A DNA stretch of 64,000 nucleotides. It comes from Vulcanisaeta sp. JCM 16159 (GTDB taxonomy: Archaea > Thermoproteota > Thermoprotei > Thermoproteales > Thermocladiaceae). Numbering within the stretch: position 1 is the stretch's first letter; every line of letters starts with the position of its first letter. A program made the translations under genes and the position numbers. The stretch spans positions 62,001 through 126,000 of the forward strand of contig NZ_BBDN01000001.1 of the NCBI RefSeq assembly GCF_001316265.1, written 5' to 3'. Positions 41,840-51,991 of the stretch are shown here, piece after piece. Under the pieces are notes generated by a model. It was not told the origin of the DNA. It was given only the letters and a program-made list of their open reading frames with translations, and did not search any database.

Positions 41840-42971
41840 ATGCCAGAGACTGAACTCGAGGGGTTCAGGAATTATGTTAGGGATTGGTTCATTAGGAATG
41901 CTCCTCCCGAGATGAGGATTAGGCGTGGTGGTATTGGTTGGTATTATGAAGATCCTAAATTCATTGATGCAGCCATTAAGTGGCATAGAACGCTTTATGA
42001 AGCTGGTTTAGTTGGTATAAGTTGGCCTAAGGAGTATGGTGGGCTCGGCGATGATGTTAGGAAGGAATTAATAGTAAGGGATGTTGCGCTGAGCTTGGTA
42101 TTGTTTATCCTGGCTGCCCGGGCATTGGCTTATCCGTTGCTGGCCCGGCTATTCTTTATCATGGCAATGAGGAACAGAAAAAGAAATACCTGAAGAGAAT
42201 ACTAACGTGCGAGGACGTTTGGGCCCAGGGTTTCTCAGAACCATGCTGCGCCTCCGACTTAGCCGCAATAACCACAAGGGCCGAGGACAAGGGTGATTAT
42301 TTCATAATAAATGGTAGGAAGGTCTGGAGCAGTGACTTTCACCTAGCCAATTACTACCTACTGCTCGCCAGGACAGGCTCGCCTGAGGAGAGGCATAGGG
42401 GCTTGACGATGTTTATCGTGGACACAAAATCCGAGGGAATTACCTACAGGCCCATTAAGCAGATCAATGGCAGGCCAGGGTTTAGTGAGGTTTTCCTGGA
42501 TAACGTTAAGGTTCCCAAGGAGAACGTTGTTGGTAAGGTCGGTGAGGGCTGGAGGGTTGCCATGACTACCTTGAACTTCGAGAGACTGAACATAGGTGGC
42601 GCCTTCGCCTACGCCGCAGCAAGTGCAGCCAGGCACTTAGTAGAGATAAAGCGTGATGCAGATACGTTGGCGCTGCTCGAGGAGGCCTTAGCCATTAAGG
42701 AGCTCTATGATAGGATGCTCATGCTTGCATTGAGGGGCGAGATTATAGGCCTGAAACCGCTTCAATAAAGTTGTTGGCTTCTGAGGCGCTTGAGAAGATA
42801 TACATAACCGCTATTTCAAAGTTGGGTCCTGAGGTGCTTGTGGAGGGTGACCTGTTTGATTGGTCCTTTGGGTACATAGATAGTAAGGGCTATACACTGC
42901 TCTCCGGCACCTCTGAAATCCTGCGTAACCTCCTTGGAGAACTCGTACTGGGACTTCCAAAGGGTGTTTAG
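41840..42971 (+). CDS. Acyl-CoA dehydrogenase subunit 1, frameshifted
   Basis: About 378 residues over three frames, with shifts near 42100-42170 and 42765. The N-terminal helical domain ends with GISWPKEYGGLG. Then come HGNEEQKKKYLKRIL, QGFSEPCCASDLA (family motif GFTEPxAGSDLA, with Gly replaced), VNGRKVWSS-like GRKVWSS, and the C-terminal TLLSGTSEILRNLLGELVLGLP. The GTSEI segment binds FAD from the partner subunit. The next gene begins two bases later and encodes a second, divergent dehydrogenase, suggesting a heteromeric enzyme. Confidence 0.87.
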
Positions 42972-42972
42972 T

Positions 42973-43883
42973 ATGATTATTGGCGTTAAGGATTACCTAA
43001 GTGATGAATTGAAGTTAATACTGAATAACGTGAATGAACTCTTTAGTAAGACTTGGTCAACGACTAAATTAAGGAGTTATGGTGAGGGCGATGCATCAGT
43101 ACTTGATGAGTTATGGAGGGCCTTGGTGGATTTTGGTTTGTTTGAGTTTTTCAGAGATGCTAAGCGAGGGACGCGGCAATACTTATGGAGGAGGTAAGTT
43201 CAAGGCTCCCGCCTGGTATTGTCATAACGACGATAATAGGTGCCGCAGCCACGGGTAACGAACTCGGTGATGAGAAGTATGAGGGTAGGTTAAAAATATC
43301 GATATCAAACATCGCAAACATGGCGCCCGAGGCGCATAGGGCCGATGCCATAATAATCGGCGATAACCTAATCTGGAAAGATGATGCCACGGTAAAACCC
43401 CTGAACTCCCTCGATAACTCGATAAAGTGGTGTCAAGTCAGCTTTAGGAGGAGTACTAAGGTAAGTGTGAATAGGGACTTAGTAGCGCTCTTATTATCCG
43501 CAGCCATAGTGGGCACTGGTAAGCCGCCTCTCGAGTTATCAGTGGATTATGCAAAGAAGAGGATTGCCTTCGGTAGACCAATAGGTGCATTCCAAGCTGT
43601 GAAGCATAAATTGGTGAACATGGCACTCAACATAGAACTCGCCAGGTCACTATACTTAAGGGCTGCCGATGACCTGAAGCTGTCGCCTATGGCGTTGGAT
43701 TACGCATCAAGGGTTGTCCCAAACACGATTAGGGATAGCATTCAGGTGCATGGGGGTATAGGGTTTACTGATGAGCTTGACCTGCACCTATATCTGAGGC
43801 GTAGTGTTACTTTGGGTAAGGTCTACAGTTTTAGCATGGATGAGTTGTGGGAATCATATGATAGGTCCAGGGTTCATGAATAA
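42973..43883 (+). CDS. Acyl-CoA dehydrogenase subunit 2 (divergent), frameshifted
   Basis: About 303 residues. It starts MIIGVKDYLSDELKLILNN; a shift near 43165 leads to MEEVSSRLPPGIV. The C-terminal domain has DYAKKRIAFGRPIGAFQAVKH and QVHGGIGFTDELDLHLYLRRS. It lacks the GTSEI segment and its middle beta domain is shortened. This division of motifs matches the alpha2beta2 acyl-CoA dehydrogenases known from bacterial steroid degradation, where two unlike subunits share FAD sites. Confidence 0.82.
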
Positions 43884-43943
43884 GTAAGAAGCTATGGTAA
43901 TTCTTAAATTAATTCAAGAATTAATTCAAAACTTGCTAATTGC

Positions 43944-44573
43944 ATGGGTTTTCGTAGGGTTAAGGTGACAAGGTACAGTGAGAGAGCCTCGTATGACAAG
44001 AATGAATTAATGAGGATATTGAATAGGAATTTTGTATGTCACGTTGGCTTCATTGACAATAATGAACCATACGTAATACCAATGCTTTATGTTAATGATG
44101 ATCAATACATATACATGCATGGTTCACCGGACAGCAGGTTGATTAAGATAATTGGTAATGGGTCTCCTATTGTGATAGCTGTTACCGAGGTTCATGGCAT
44201 AGCGCTCTCGAGCAATTTATGCAATAACTCGATAAATTACGAATCAGCCATCGTATATGGCAGGGGATCCTTCATTAACGACTTAAGCGAAAAACTCCGT
44301 GTGTTTCAATTAATAATTAATCGATTAGTGCCTGGCAGACTAAACGATACTGAGTTACCAACAACCAATGAGTTGGAATCGGTAGCCGTTGTTAAGATCA
44401 GGATTGAGGACTTTGCAATTAAGAGGAGGGTTGGTGGGCCGATAGTTAGTAGTGATAGGCATTGGGAGGGTATAATTCCGATAATTGTGAATTACGGCAT
44501 GCCCATAGGTACGAATAATAAGCCAATACCGAAATATTTAATGGATTTGGTCACGTCCCGCAAACCTACTTAA
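43944..44573 (+). CDS. Pyridoxamine 5'-phosphate oxidase-like FMN-binding protein
   Basis: 209 residues. The split-barrel flavin fold appears as NRNFVCHVGFIDNNEPYVIPMLYVNDDQYIYMHGSPDSRLIK, typical of NimA/PPOX-related proteins that bind FMN and reduce or sequester small molecules. True PdxH residues are not evident. The stop overlaps the convergent cDPGS gene by eight bases. Confidence 0.82.
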   Translation: MGFRRVKVTRYSERASYDKNELMRILNRNFVCHVGFIDNNEPYVIPMLYVNDDQYIYMHGSPDSRLIKIIGNGSPIVIAVTEVHGIALSSNLCNNSINYESAIVYGRGSFINDLSEKLRVFQLIINRLVPGRLNDTELPTTNELESVAVVKIRIEDFAIKRRVGGPIVSSDRHWEGIIPIIVNYGMPIGTNNKPIPKYLMDLVTSRKPT

Positions 44574-45891
44574 GCCTTGCACGCTCAAGGAATTCATCAA
44601 TTAATTGACCCACCGTTGGCCCCTCAAGAACCTTAAGCCTCCACCTGGCCCTAACGATGGACTTATCGATCTTAACCACATCCTCGATGCGGGCTGGAGT
44701 ACCCATGATGACTACGTCAGCAGGTATCCTCCTTATAGTCTCTTCCAAATCCCTAATCTGCTCTGGCGTGTAGCCTAGGCTTGGTAGTACGGGCCCCATG
44801 TGCGTGTACTTTGCGTAGGTCTCCTTTATTATGCCCACGGCGTACGGCTTCGGATCCACTATCTCGGCATTATACTTCTTAGCGGCTATGTACCCCGCCG
44901 CGTATGGTAAGCCGCCATGCGTTACCGTCGGCGCATCCTCGATTATCACCACCCTTTTACCAGCCACAGCATTTGGATCCTCTAGGTATACCTCGAGATC
45001 TGCCTGCGTTATTGACACCCTTGGGTTAACAGCCTTTATATTATTGATTATGGTCCTTACATTCTCGGGGGTTGAGTCCGAGACCTTAGTCACAATTACA
45101 GCATCGGCGAGCCTAGTATTCACCTCGCCTGGGAAGCTCCCAACCTCATGCCCTGGTCTTCTAGCGTCAGTAACCGTTATTAGGTAATCTGTGTAGTAAA
45201 ATGGAAAGTCGTTGTTTCCGCCATCCCACAATAACACGTCTGCCATGGACTCAGCCTCATTGAGTATCATCTCATAATCAACGCCGGCAAGTACAGGTAC
45301 ACCAACGTCTACGTAGTGCTCATACTCCTCCCTCTCCTCAAAGGTGATCTTCATTAGGTCCTGCTTAGTCCTAAATATCTGCACCAACATGTCGTCTGGG
45401 TTCATGTATATCATTGGATGCCTAATCGCTGCGACCTTCAACCCCCTCCTAACGAGTTCGAGCGTTACCTCATGAGAGACCGTTGACTTGCCGGCGCCGG
45501 TCCTCGTAGCCACTACGCCGATCATGGGCTTTGATGACTTTATCATGGTATCCCTAGGGCCAAGAATACTGAAGCTAGCGCCATTTGCCAGCACAATACT
45601 TATTATCCTACCCACATCATTATAGAGCAGGTCACTATAGGCTAAGATAACCTCGTCAGCGCCCAAATCCCTTATTAAGCGCCCAAGGTCCTCAAGATCC
45701 TTAAGCCCAATAAGCGGTATACCACCTGGTTGATATAGGTCTCCAGCACCCTTTATGTACCGCTTACCGCCAATACCCGGTATTTGAACCTGGGCGACAG
45801 CCACAACCTTATACTCTGGGTTATGCCTATAGTACATGTTAAATACGTGCAGGTCTCGACCACCCGCGCCCAGTATTATTACCCTCCGCAA
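44566..45891 (-). CDS. Cyclic 2,3-diphosphoglycerate synthetase-like P-loop protein
   Basis: 441 residues. An N-terminal Rossmann-like half (VIILGAGGRDLHVFNMYY) precedes a P-loop half with GVVATRTGAGKSTVSHEV and LLWDGGNNDFPFYYTDYLI. This is the organisation of archaeal cDPGS, which cyclises 2,3-bisphosphoglycerate into a thermoprotective solute in methanogens. Crenarchaeal homologues are common and their product is less certain. Read through without breaks. Confidence 0.8.
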   Translation of the reverse strand: MRRVIILGAGGRDLHVFNMYYRHNPEYKVVAVAQVQIPGIGGKRYIKGAGDLYQPGGIPLIGLKDLEDLGRLIRDLGADEVILAYSDLLYNDVGRIISIVLANGASFSILGPRDTMIKSSKPMIGVVATRTGAGKSTVSHEVTLELVRRGLKVAAIRHPMIYMNPDDMLVQIFRTKQDLMKITFEEREEYEHYVDVGVPVLAGVDYEMILNEAESMADVLLWDGGNNDFPFYYTDYLITVTDARRPGHEVGSFPGEVNTRLADAVIVTKVSDSTPENVRTIINNIKAVNPRVSITQADLEVYLEDPNAVAGKRVVIIEDAPTVTHGGLPYAAGYIAAKKYNAEIVDPKPYAVGIIKETYAKYTHMGPVLPSLGYTPEQIRDLEETIRRIPADVVIMGTPARIEDVVKIDKSIVRARWRLKVLEGPTVGQLIDEFLERARLK

Positions 45892-45932
45892 TGAGGAACC
45901 ACCATTCCCTAGTGATAAACCAGAACTATTTA

Positions 45933-46349
45933 TTATTTACCCACTACACCATCAATCTTGTTAATACAGGGGCAACCCCGTAAATTCTCAATAATGCTCC
46001 TCGATAGTGAGATTTCGGTACCATCGTTAAACACGAATGTTATTATCGATTGCTCATTACGTATGGTGATTAATTCATCCCATGGGTAAAATATGTCCAT
46101 GGGCTTTACGTATATACCCCTCTCATAAATTGCGTAATTATCAATATTCAATAACTGCGAACCCCACATGCTCAATAGCCTTCTATTTATTATCCTATTA
46201 AGAAGAATGATAAGCACAAGTAGGGTCAGTATTATTACTGGCGCGAAGATCGAGTTGACAAACCTTATACCCACAACCGCGGCTATCGCCAGCGATAGGA
46301 ATACGGAAACCTTAATTATTAAGCCCATCATCCTAACACCAATCCTCAT
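45933..46349 (-). CDS. Small membrane protein with PH-like C-terminal domain
   Basis: 138 residues. Two adjacent hydrophobic helices (GLIIKVSVFLSLAIAAVVGI; SIFAPVIILTLLVLIILLN) form an N-terminal hairpin. The rest (YAIYERGIYVKPMDIFYPWDELITI...) looks like a small beta domain of the bacterial PH type. Function unknown. Confidence 0.6.
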   Translation of the reverse strand: MRIGVRMMGLIIKVSVFLSLAIAAVVGIRFVNSIFAPVIILTLLVLIILLNRIINRRLLSMWGSQLLNIDNYAIYERGIYVKPMDIFYPWDELITIRNEQSIITFVFNDGTEISLSRSIIENLRGCPCINKIDGVVGK

Positions 46350-46407
46350 TACAAAACGATTCTTCCCTACAAATTATTAAAGATAGCTCACCTTATTAAT
46401 CACTCAA

Positions 46408-47603
46408 TCACGCCTCAAGTCTCCTCACCAGGTAAGCCTTCTGTGGATTTGTCAATTGAAGCATTGTTAACAGGGCTGGGTTTAAGTCCTTCGAACCCTT
46501 GATTATTAAATTCCTCACGTAATCCAGTATTTTGGGATCAAGTCTCACATACTCATCAACCTATCAAGCAGGAATGGGTAACCAGTATCTGTCGTCTGTG
46601 ACTCAAGATACACCACCAGCTCCTCAATACTCACCCTATCATTCGGGTTGAAGACCTCGAGTTTGACAGCGGGTGCACCATTACGCGGCTTATAAAATAC
46701 CACGTATATATCCCTAAGCATCCTCAAACCTGGATGTTTAGAACCGCTAAATACCCCCTCAAGGTTTGCCAGACCCTCGCTGAGTCTCCTACTCATTAAG
46801 TCCCTTACGCCATCACAATTCGCACTCTTACACCTTTTCCTTAACTCGCAGTCACTATAGTTTACCTTAATCCACTGGGGCAGGATATCACCATAGCTAC
46901 CGAGTATCATATACTCACCATTATTGAGTACCAGGCTTGCAATGAGTTTATCATTCATTGGCAGGCACTCATTAGTTAGTATTGATAGGAACCTCGACCT
47001 AACCCTCTTAACAACACCAATAATCGGTGTATTGGTCCTCACGGCCAGGTCCATCAAGTCACCAATTACGTTAGTCACGCGGGCGAGCACGCCACCCTCA
47101 ACCGGTAAGTTGTATGGTAGTGGGTGTATTGGTATTTCACCATCAAGAATTATTAGGTCAACCTCCTTCCTCCCCCTGGCCTTATTACGAAGAAGCCTAA
47201 TCGCCAACTCCCTCTCCCTAACCTGAGCCCTCCTCGTAATCACCCTCTCAAACTCACCAACATCCTCAAAAACAACCTCACCAGTCATGTACCTATCGTA
47301 GGAACCATTGAGGTAACCAACATAGCCATAGGAAAGCACGGTCATAACACCGCCAATTAACTCAAGAGGCGGCGCTGGATAGCTCGAATCAATTGCATAG
47401 GCATTAAAGGCCTTTGCCGATGAATTAATATTCCTAATTAAACCCTTATCCTCGATAATCTTCCTTAACCCACGGACCAGGGTAAGTATTTGAGAATCAA
47501 CACCTTCATCCAACATCCTCTTAACATCAGATTGTATGGAGAGTAGTAATGGAGGCTCAATCCAAAATTCAATATCTCCAGGTCCATAATCACTGGGTAA
47601 CAT
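46408..47603 (-). CDS. nurA: NurA-domain 5'-3' nuclease, one frameshift
   Basis: About 397 residues. AYAIDSSYPAPPLELIGG carries the first metal Asp and VDLIILDGEIPIHPLPY the second; the C-terminal part ends in the usual helical segment. The frame changes near 46555 and runs DEYVRLDPKILDYVRNLII...AYLVRRLEA to 46408. NurA with HerA resects DNA ends for recombination. It is separated from the HerA-type gene at 12.3-13.8 kb. Confidence 0.8.
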
Positions 47604-47689
47604 CTAGGAAATAAACACAGAGAGATATATAAAGCACTAATGAATAGGAGCGATGAATTCGTAACTATTTCCTGAACATTATTCCCTCC

Positions 47690-48439
47690 CTACTTTATTA
47701 ATATTGCGAAAGTCCTGCCTTGAGGACTACTCATAGCCTTTAGTGTAAATGACTTAAGGAAAATAACCTCTCTAAAGCCGGCATTCATTGCTTTATCAAT
47801 GAAAAGACCAGTTTTTGGTAATAATAAAGTATCCTGAGACTTAATGACCACATAATTTCCGCACTTCAACTCCAGCACCTCGACAAAATGATCGCTTCGA
47901 ATAGATTCAATAACATGCTTAGCTGTGCACTCCATATTTAGATACTTCATATCCCATTCATCGCATACGCCTATACAGGGAGGTCTCTCTAGGACTAGAT
48001 CTACAATGTACATACCATTATTCTTAAGCACTCTATGCACTTCTAAAAGGTGATGGTAAAGTTCGTTAATGGTATCTACATGATTAACTGTTGCTAATAG
48101 ACTGTAGGCCACATTAATAGATCTATCCCTGATTGGAATATTAAGCATATCGGCATTAATGCGCATAATCTCGTCATTACTAATATAAAGAAGCATGTTA
48201 AGAGATAAATCTAGGCATATAACATCCCTCACATACCTTAGTAACTTCTTAGCAACCCTACCAGTTCCGCACCCAATATCCAACGTAGATAATGCAAAAG
48301 TATTTGTATTTTCTACAAGAAAGCGCCTCATAATCTTAATAATGTACCTGGTCTCAATATTAGGATCCCACGAGAAAATGGTATCATAAACGTCAGGACG
48401 ACTATATAAATCCCAATGTATACTCCTTCTTAGTTTCAT
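47690..48439 (-). CDS. Class I SAM-dependent methyltransferase
   Basis: About 249 residues from ATG 48439 (MKLRRSIHWDLYSR); an upstream in-frame ATG at 48460 is less likely because the TTTTAATT box is about 30 bases before 48439. Motif I is STLDIGCGTGRVAKKL, then VICLDLS (acidic loop), INADMLNIPI and VAYSLLATVNHV. Substrate unknown. It follows nuoD by 45 bases on the same strand. Confidence 0.82.
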   Translation of the reverse strand: MKLRRSIHWDLYSRPDVYDTIFSWDPNIETRYIIKIMRRFLVENTNTFALSTLDIGCGTGRVAKKLLRYVRDVICLDLSLNMLLYISNDEIMRINADMLNIPIRDRSINVAYSLLATVNHVDTINELYHHLLEVHRVLKNNGMYIVDLVLERPPCIGVCDEWDMKYLNMECTAKHVIESIRSDHFVEVLELKCGNYVVIKSQDTLLLPKTGLFIDKAMNAGFREVIFLKSFTLKAMSSPQGRTFAILIK

Positions 48440-48484
48440 AATTTTAATGACAATATTCAAAAATTAATTAAAAGAATTTCGTAA

Positions 48485-49764
48485 CTATCTATCGGCCTCT
48501 GGTGGGAAGTAGCCGAAGCTTCCGTATATGGCCGGTACATCTGCTAACCTATAGCCCTTCAATGCCTCCATGAATCCCCTGAGCAGGAGCCATGATGGCG
48601 TGACCATCCTTAACCTATATGGCACGTTGCTGTGGCCATCGGATATTAATGTGAATAGTAATAGTCCTCTTGAGGCCTCCGTTAATGTTGTTGCCTCGCC
48701 AGCGCCTGGCGTCAATCCCACGTGGGTCTTTGTTAGGAATGTCCTTACATCCTTGGCTGCCTGCGGTCTGTCCTTTGGTGGTATTCTTGATAGTATTTTC
48801 TCACTTAGTATTGGTGTGTCTGGTATGTTCTTAACCGCCTGCCTAATTATCTTAATGCTCTGCCTAATCTCCTCAACCCTAACAAGGAACCTCGAGTATG
48901 AATCACCCTCATCAGCCACCGGTATATCCCACTCAAACTCGTTATAGACCTCGTAAGGTTCCACCTTCCTAACATCATACTCAACACCGGAGGCCCTTAG
49001 GAATGGGCCGACTAATCCATACTTAATCGCCTCGTCCTTCGTTAACACGCCGACCTCCTTAAGCCTATGTATTGTGACTGGGTTCTTAACGAATATGGAC
49101 TCCATATCCTTCATCTTCCTCTCCAGGTAGTTCGTTAATTCATAAACAAAGTTGAGTACATCGGGCTTAACATCCCACCTGACACCACCCGGCACGGTAT
49201 AGCTAAGCGTTGTTCTTGTGCCTGTTATTCTCACGAAGCCTCATTAATCACGTCCCTAAGTCCAAAGGCCCACATGTAGCCCGTGCTATGGCCAATGAAT
49301 ACGGCAAGGATTCCAGTATCGTATAGATGCGTAGCAATCCTACTTAACTCAGCCAGAATTACCCTAATGTACTGGGCCCTCTTGGGCACGTCTAAGTCAG
49401 CCAGCTTCTCCACTGCACGTGAGTAGCCAAGGTCGAAGTTTGCCGAGTCCTGAATCGTGGGTCTCTCGATGAGTGGTAATATGTGTATGTAGAGCCTGGT
49501 CTCGGCAAGCTTCTCCACACCCCTATGGACATAACCCGGATCCGGTATTGCATCGACAATGTAATCACCCTTGAGCCTAAGTATTATCCTCATGTGCCCA
49601 CTACCTGGATGTTGAGGCCCAATGAAGACCAGGTACTCCTCGCTCCTGTAGGCCTCCTCGACGTACTCCTTTGGTATTGGTACGAAGTTCTTAACGAACT
49701 CCTCAGGTACCTCCATCCTAACGGGCAACTCTGCATACCTCTCATTACTACCCATGCCAATCAC
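48485..49764 (-). CDS. nuoD: NADH dehydrogenase/complex I-like subunit NuoD (49 kDa), one frameshift
   Basis: FIGPQHPGSGHMRIILRLKGD and DPGYVHRGVEKLAE are the quinone-pocket motifs; IERPTIQDSANF and YMWAFGLRDVINEAS follow. A one-base indel near 49232 leads to RITGTRTTLSYTVPGGVRWDV and the end YGSFGYFPPEADR. About 425 residues. Its start (GTG 49764 or ATG 49755) overlaps the nuoBC stop. With NuoBC it forms the quinone-reducing arm. Confidence 0.9.
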
Positions 49765-51026
49765 CCGGTGCTACCCACCTCCTGCTTACCCTCACCTGGC
49801 TTTTCCTGAGCTGGCTTTGACTGCGGTGCAGCCTCTGTGGGCTTTGGTTGCGGAGCCTGCTGTGCGGGTTTCGGTTGGGCTGGTGCCTGGGCTGGCTTCT
49901 GCGGTGCTGCAGTCGGTTTCGGCTGTGGCGGCGCCACTGGTAGTCCAGGGAATTCCCTATCGACTATGTAGAACTCCCTAACTATTGGTACGTCCTTCCT
50001 AAGTGGGAACTTAACAGGGGTGTCTGGGTCAAGCAGGAAGTTCTTTCCCATCCATGGGTTACCCTCGAACCAAACGCCGAAGAAGTCATACATTTCACGC
50101 TCCATGTAGTCGGCGCTCGGCCAAATGTCGATTAGGCTTGGCACCCTGGGGTTGTCCCTCGTTATCTCCGTTGTTAATGAAATGAGCACTGGCATTAGCT
50201 CCTTCTTGCTGTAACTCGATATCCAGTACTCAATGTAGAACTTGTTCTCGTGGGGTGCATCAATAACGTTAACCGACTTAACATGGTCAAAGCCGAGCTT
50301 TGACAACGATAATGCGGCATCCCTTAATTTATTGGGTTCCGTATCAATGCATATTCTATTAATGTCAGTTACAACGATCTTCTTGGCCGATTCCTTGAGC
50401 GCGGGCATTAATTGATTGTTTATTAATTCATAACCGAAGGGCCACTCCACCTTCTTCTCCTGGCAAATGGGTATGTGCGGGTTTGGGGTTATCCTGTGCG
50501 GTGGGTTTGGTGCGGGTTGTTTAGTCGGTGATGGCGTGAATATTTTCGTTAAATCAATCGTCTTTGGCTTAACATTGGCCTTGGCCTCACCCGTCTCTAT
50601 CTTCCTCTGGACGATCCTAATCATCTGAATAACGGCCTCTGGCGTTGGTGGACAACCAATGGCGTATGCGTCAATTGGTATTATTTTATTAACGGGGACC
50701 GCGTGGTAGCTATTCCAGAATATGCCGCCCTCAGCGGCGCAGGAGCCCATGGCAATTACGTACTTTGGATCACTCATTTGCTCCCAAACATACCTGAGGA
50801 CTCTGGCCATCTTGAAGGTTATTGTACCCTCAACAAGGATTAGGTTTGTCTGCCTTGGTGCATGCCATGGTAACGAACCAAGCCTCTCCGCATCGTAGGT
50901 TGGGTTCCAGGTATGCGCCATCTCAACGCCGCAGCATGCCGTTACGAGGTGGACAGGCCATAGGGAGTACTTCGTGCCCCACTTCTTGTAGGGTTCTAAA
51001 TATTTGTCAAGTGACATTCGCGTCAC
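49761..51026 (-). CDS. NuoB-NuoC fusion with proline-rich C-terminal tail
   Basis: Residues about 1-145 are NuoB (PSST): VTACCGVEM, AMGSCAAEGGIF and IGCPPTPEAV supply the N2 cluster cysteines. Residues about 200-365 are NuoC (30 kDa): WPSADYMEREMYDFFGVWFEGNP and LDPDTPVKFPLRKD. A linker rich in Pro and Asn joins them, and the last 60 residues are a low-complexity Ala/Pro/Lys/Gln tail. One continuous frame, so the fusion is not an assembly join. GTG start overlaps the nuoA stop. Confidence 0.88.
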   Translation of the reverse strand: MTRMSLDKYLEPYKKWGTKYSLWPVHLVTACCGVEMAHTWNPTYDAERLGSLPWHAPRQTNLILVEGTITFKMARVLRYVWEQMSDPKYVIAMGSCAAEGGIFWNSYHAVPVNKIIPIDAYAIGCPPTPEAVIQMIRIVQRKIETGEAKANVKPKTIDLTKIFTPSPTKQPAPNPPHRITPNPHIPICQEKKVEWPFGYELINNQLMPALKESAKKIVVTDINRICIDTEPNKLRDAALSLSKLGFDHVKSVNVIDAPHENKFYIEYWISSYSKKELMPVLISLTTEITRDNPRVPSLIDIWPSADYMEREMYDFFGVWFEGNPWMGKNFLLDPDTPVKFPLRKDVPIVREFYIVDREFPGLPVAPPQPKPTAAPQKPAQAPAQPKPAQQAPQPKPTEAAPQSKPAQEKPGEGKQEVGSTG

Positions 51027-51418
51027 CTACCGCTTGACCTTCTTATAAATTCTTTGGGATACGCTATTTTTAATGCGTATTTATAACCAACATAGATACT
51101 TGGTAGGGTTATTACAAGCACAGCCAGTATTATATAGGTCATTGGTAGTGCCTTGATGGCGATTGATGATAGGATTAGTAATATGACAATGATAGGCTCC
51201 ATACCGAGAAACATGAGTAGGAAACCTACGTACTGTATGGGGAAGACATACCTAGCCTCACCAACCGGTGGGTTACCAGCCTCATACCTCTGGAGCTTAG
51301 ATGCGTTTGGGTTCCTTGCGGCAATTCTCCTCGCTATGTATATTATTGAGGCATCGGCTATTAGGGCTATCACCACAAGCACTATCAGTATCGCCAATGC
51401 ATCAATGAAGGCTGACAT
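51023..51418 (-). CDS. nuoA: Complex I-like membrane subunit NuoA
   Basis: Three TM helices and the motif YEAGNPPVGEARYVFPIQYVGFLL, the NuoA loop with the conserved Gly-Ala-Arg region. About 131 residues from ATG 51418 (MSAFIDALAILIVL); a longer start at 51466 overlaps the previous stop. CTTAAAAATG about 30 bases before 51418 supports the shorter form. It heads the nuoA-nuoBC-nuoD group. Confidence 0.85.
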   Translation of the reverse strand: MSAFIDALAILIVLVVIALIADASIIYIARRIAARNPNASKLQRYEAGNPPVGEARYVFPIQYVGFLLMFLGMEPIIVILLILSSIAIKALPMTYIILAVLVITLPSIYVGYKYALKIAYPKEFIRRSSGR

Positions 51419-51462
51419 CGTGACCGAAAGAACTAATAATGAAGCATTTTTAAGTAATAACC

Positions 51463-51918
51463 TCATTCAACACATTGTCCAAGCAATTTATTAAGCGCCA
51501 GTGTTAGTAGTGCCGTACTACCCACGTCCCTACCAACAACCTTAACCTGCCGCCCCAGGCTCAACTCGCTCTGCATAAATGGCTGGTCAGACGCCTGTAT
51601 CACAACCAAAACCCTACCCCTAACCTCATCCCCCATGGAATCACCCCTGGTGCTCAAGAAGTATACAGAGTCTGGGTGAAGAAGCTCAACGGCATCCTTA
51701 ATGTCAGGCAGTACAATCAATGTAGCCCCAGACCTGAGCACAAGCCTAAAGGCCTCAGGCACGCCCTGCTGAGCCGCTGTACCCACGGCCTTAGTAACCA
51801 CTATGGTCTTCAAGCCAAAGCCAAGCGAGACCTTAACCGCATCCAGTAATTTCTGCACACTGGCTGGGTTATGGATTACGGGTATTACGTTGTTAACGGC
51901 TTGTTGGCAATCCATCAC
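51463..51918 (-). CDS. SPOUT-like (COG4080-type) putative RNA methylase
   Basis: 151 residues. VIPVIHNPASVQKLLDAVKVSLGFGLKTIVVTKAVGTAAQQGVPEAF resembles small archaeal SPOUT-fold proteins that have been mislabelled as RecB-family nucleases. No further catalytic residue can be fixed. Directly upstream of nuoA on the same strand. Family assignment from memory of the motif, moderate confidence. Confidence 0.55.
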   Translation of the reverse strand: MMDCQQAVNNVIPVIHNPASVQKLLDAVKVSLGFGLKTIVVTKAVGTAAQQGVPEAFRLVLRSGATLIVLPDIKDAVELLHPDSVYFLSTRGDSMGDEVRGRVLVVIQASDQPFMQSELSLGRQVKVVGRDVGSTALLTLALNKLLGQCVE

Positions 51919-51991
51919 GCCGCAACCCAGCGTCTCCTATAAAACTATAACCCAATTAAATTATTAAAGGGCCTTACAAATTAAATTCCCA

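Noticed and set aside
43001-43060. C/D sRNA-like GTGATGA ... CTGA inside the second acyl-CoA dehydrogenase gene
   Set aside because: The first half fits with a 13-nt guide, but C' is poor and no second CTGA follows; the stretch is coding.
46480-46500. GTTCGAA-type T-loop look-alike suggesting a tRNA
   Set aside because: It is coding sequence of NurA on the minus strand, with no acceptor stem or CCA-side pairing around it.
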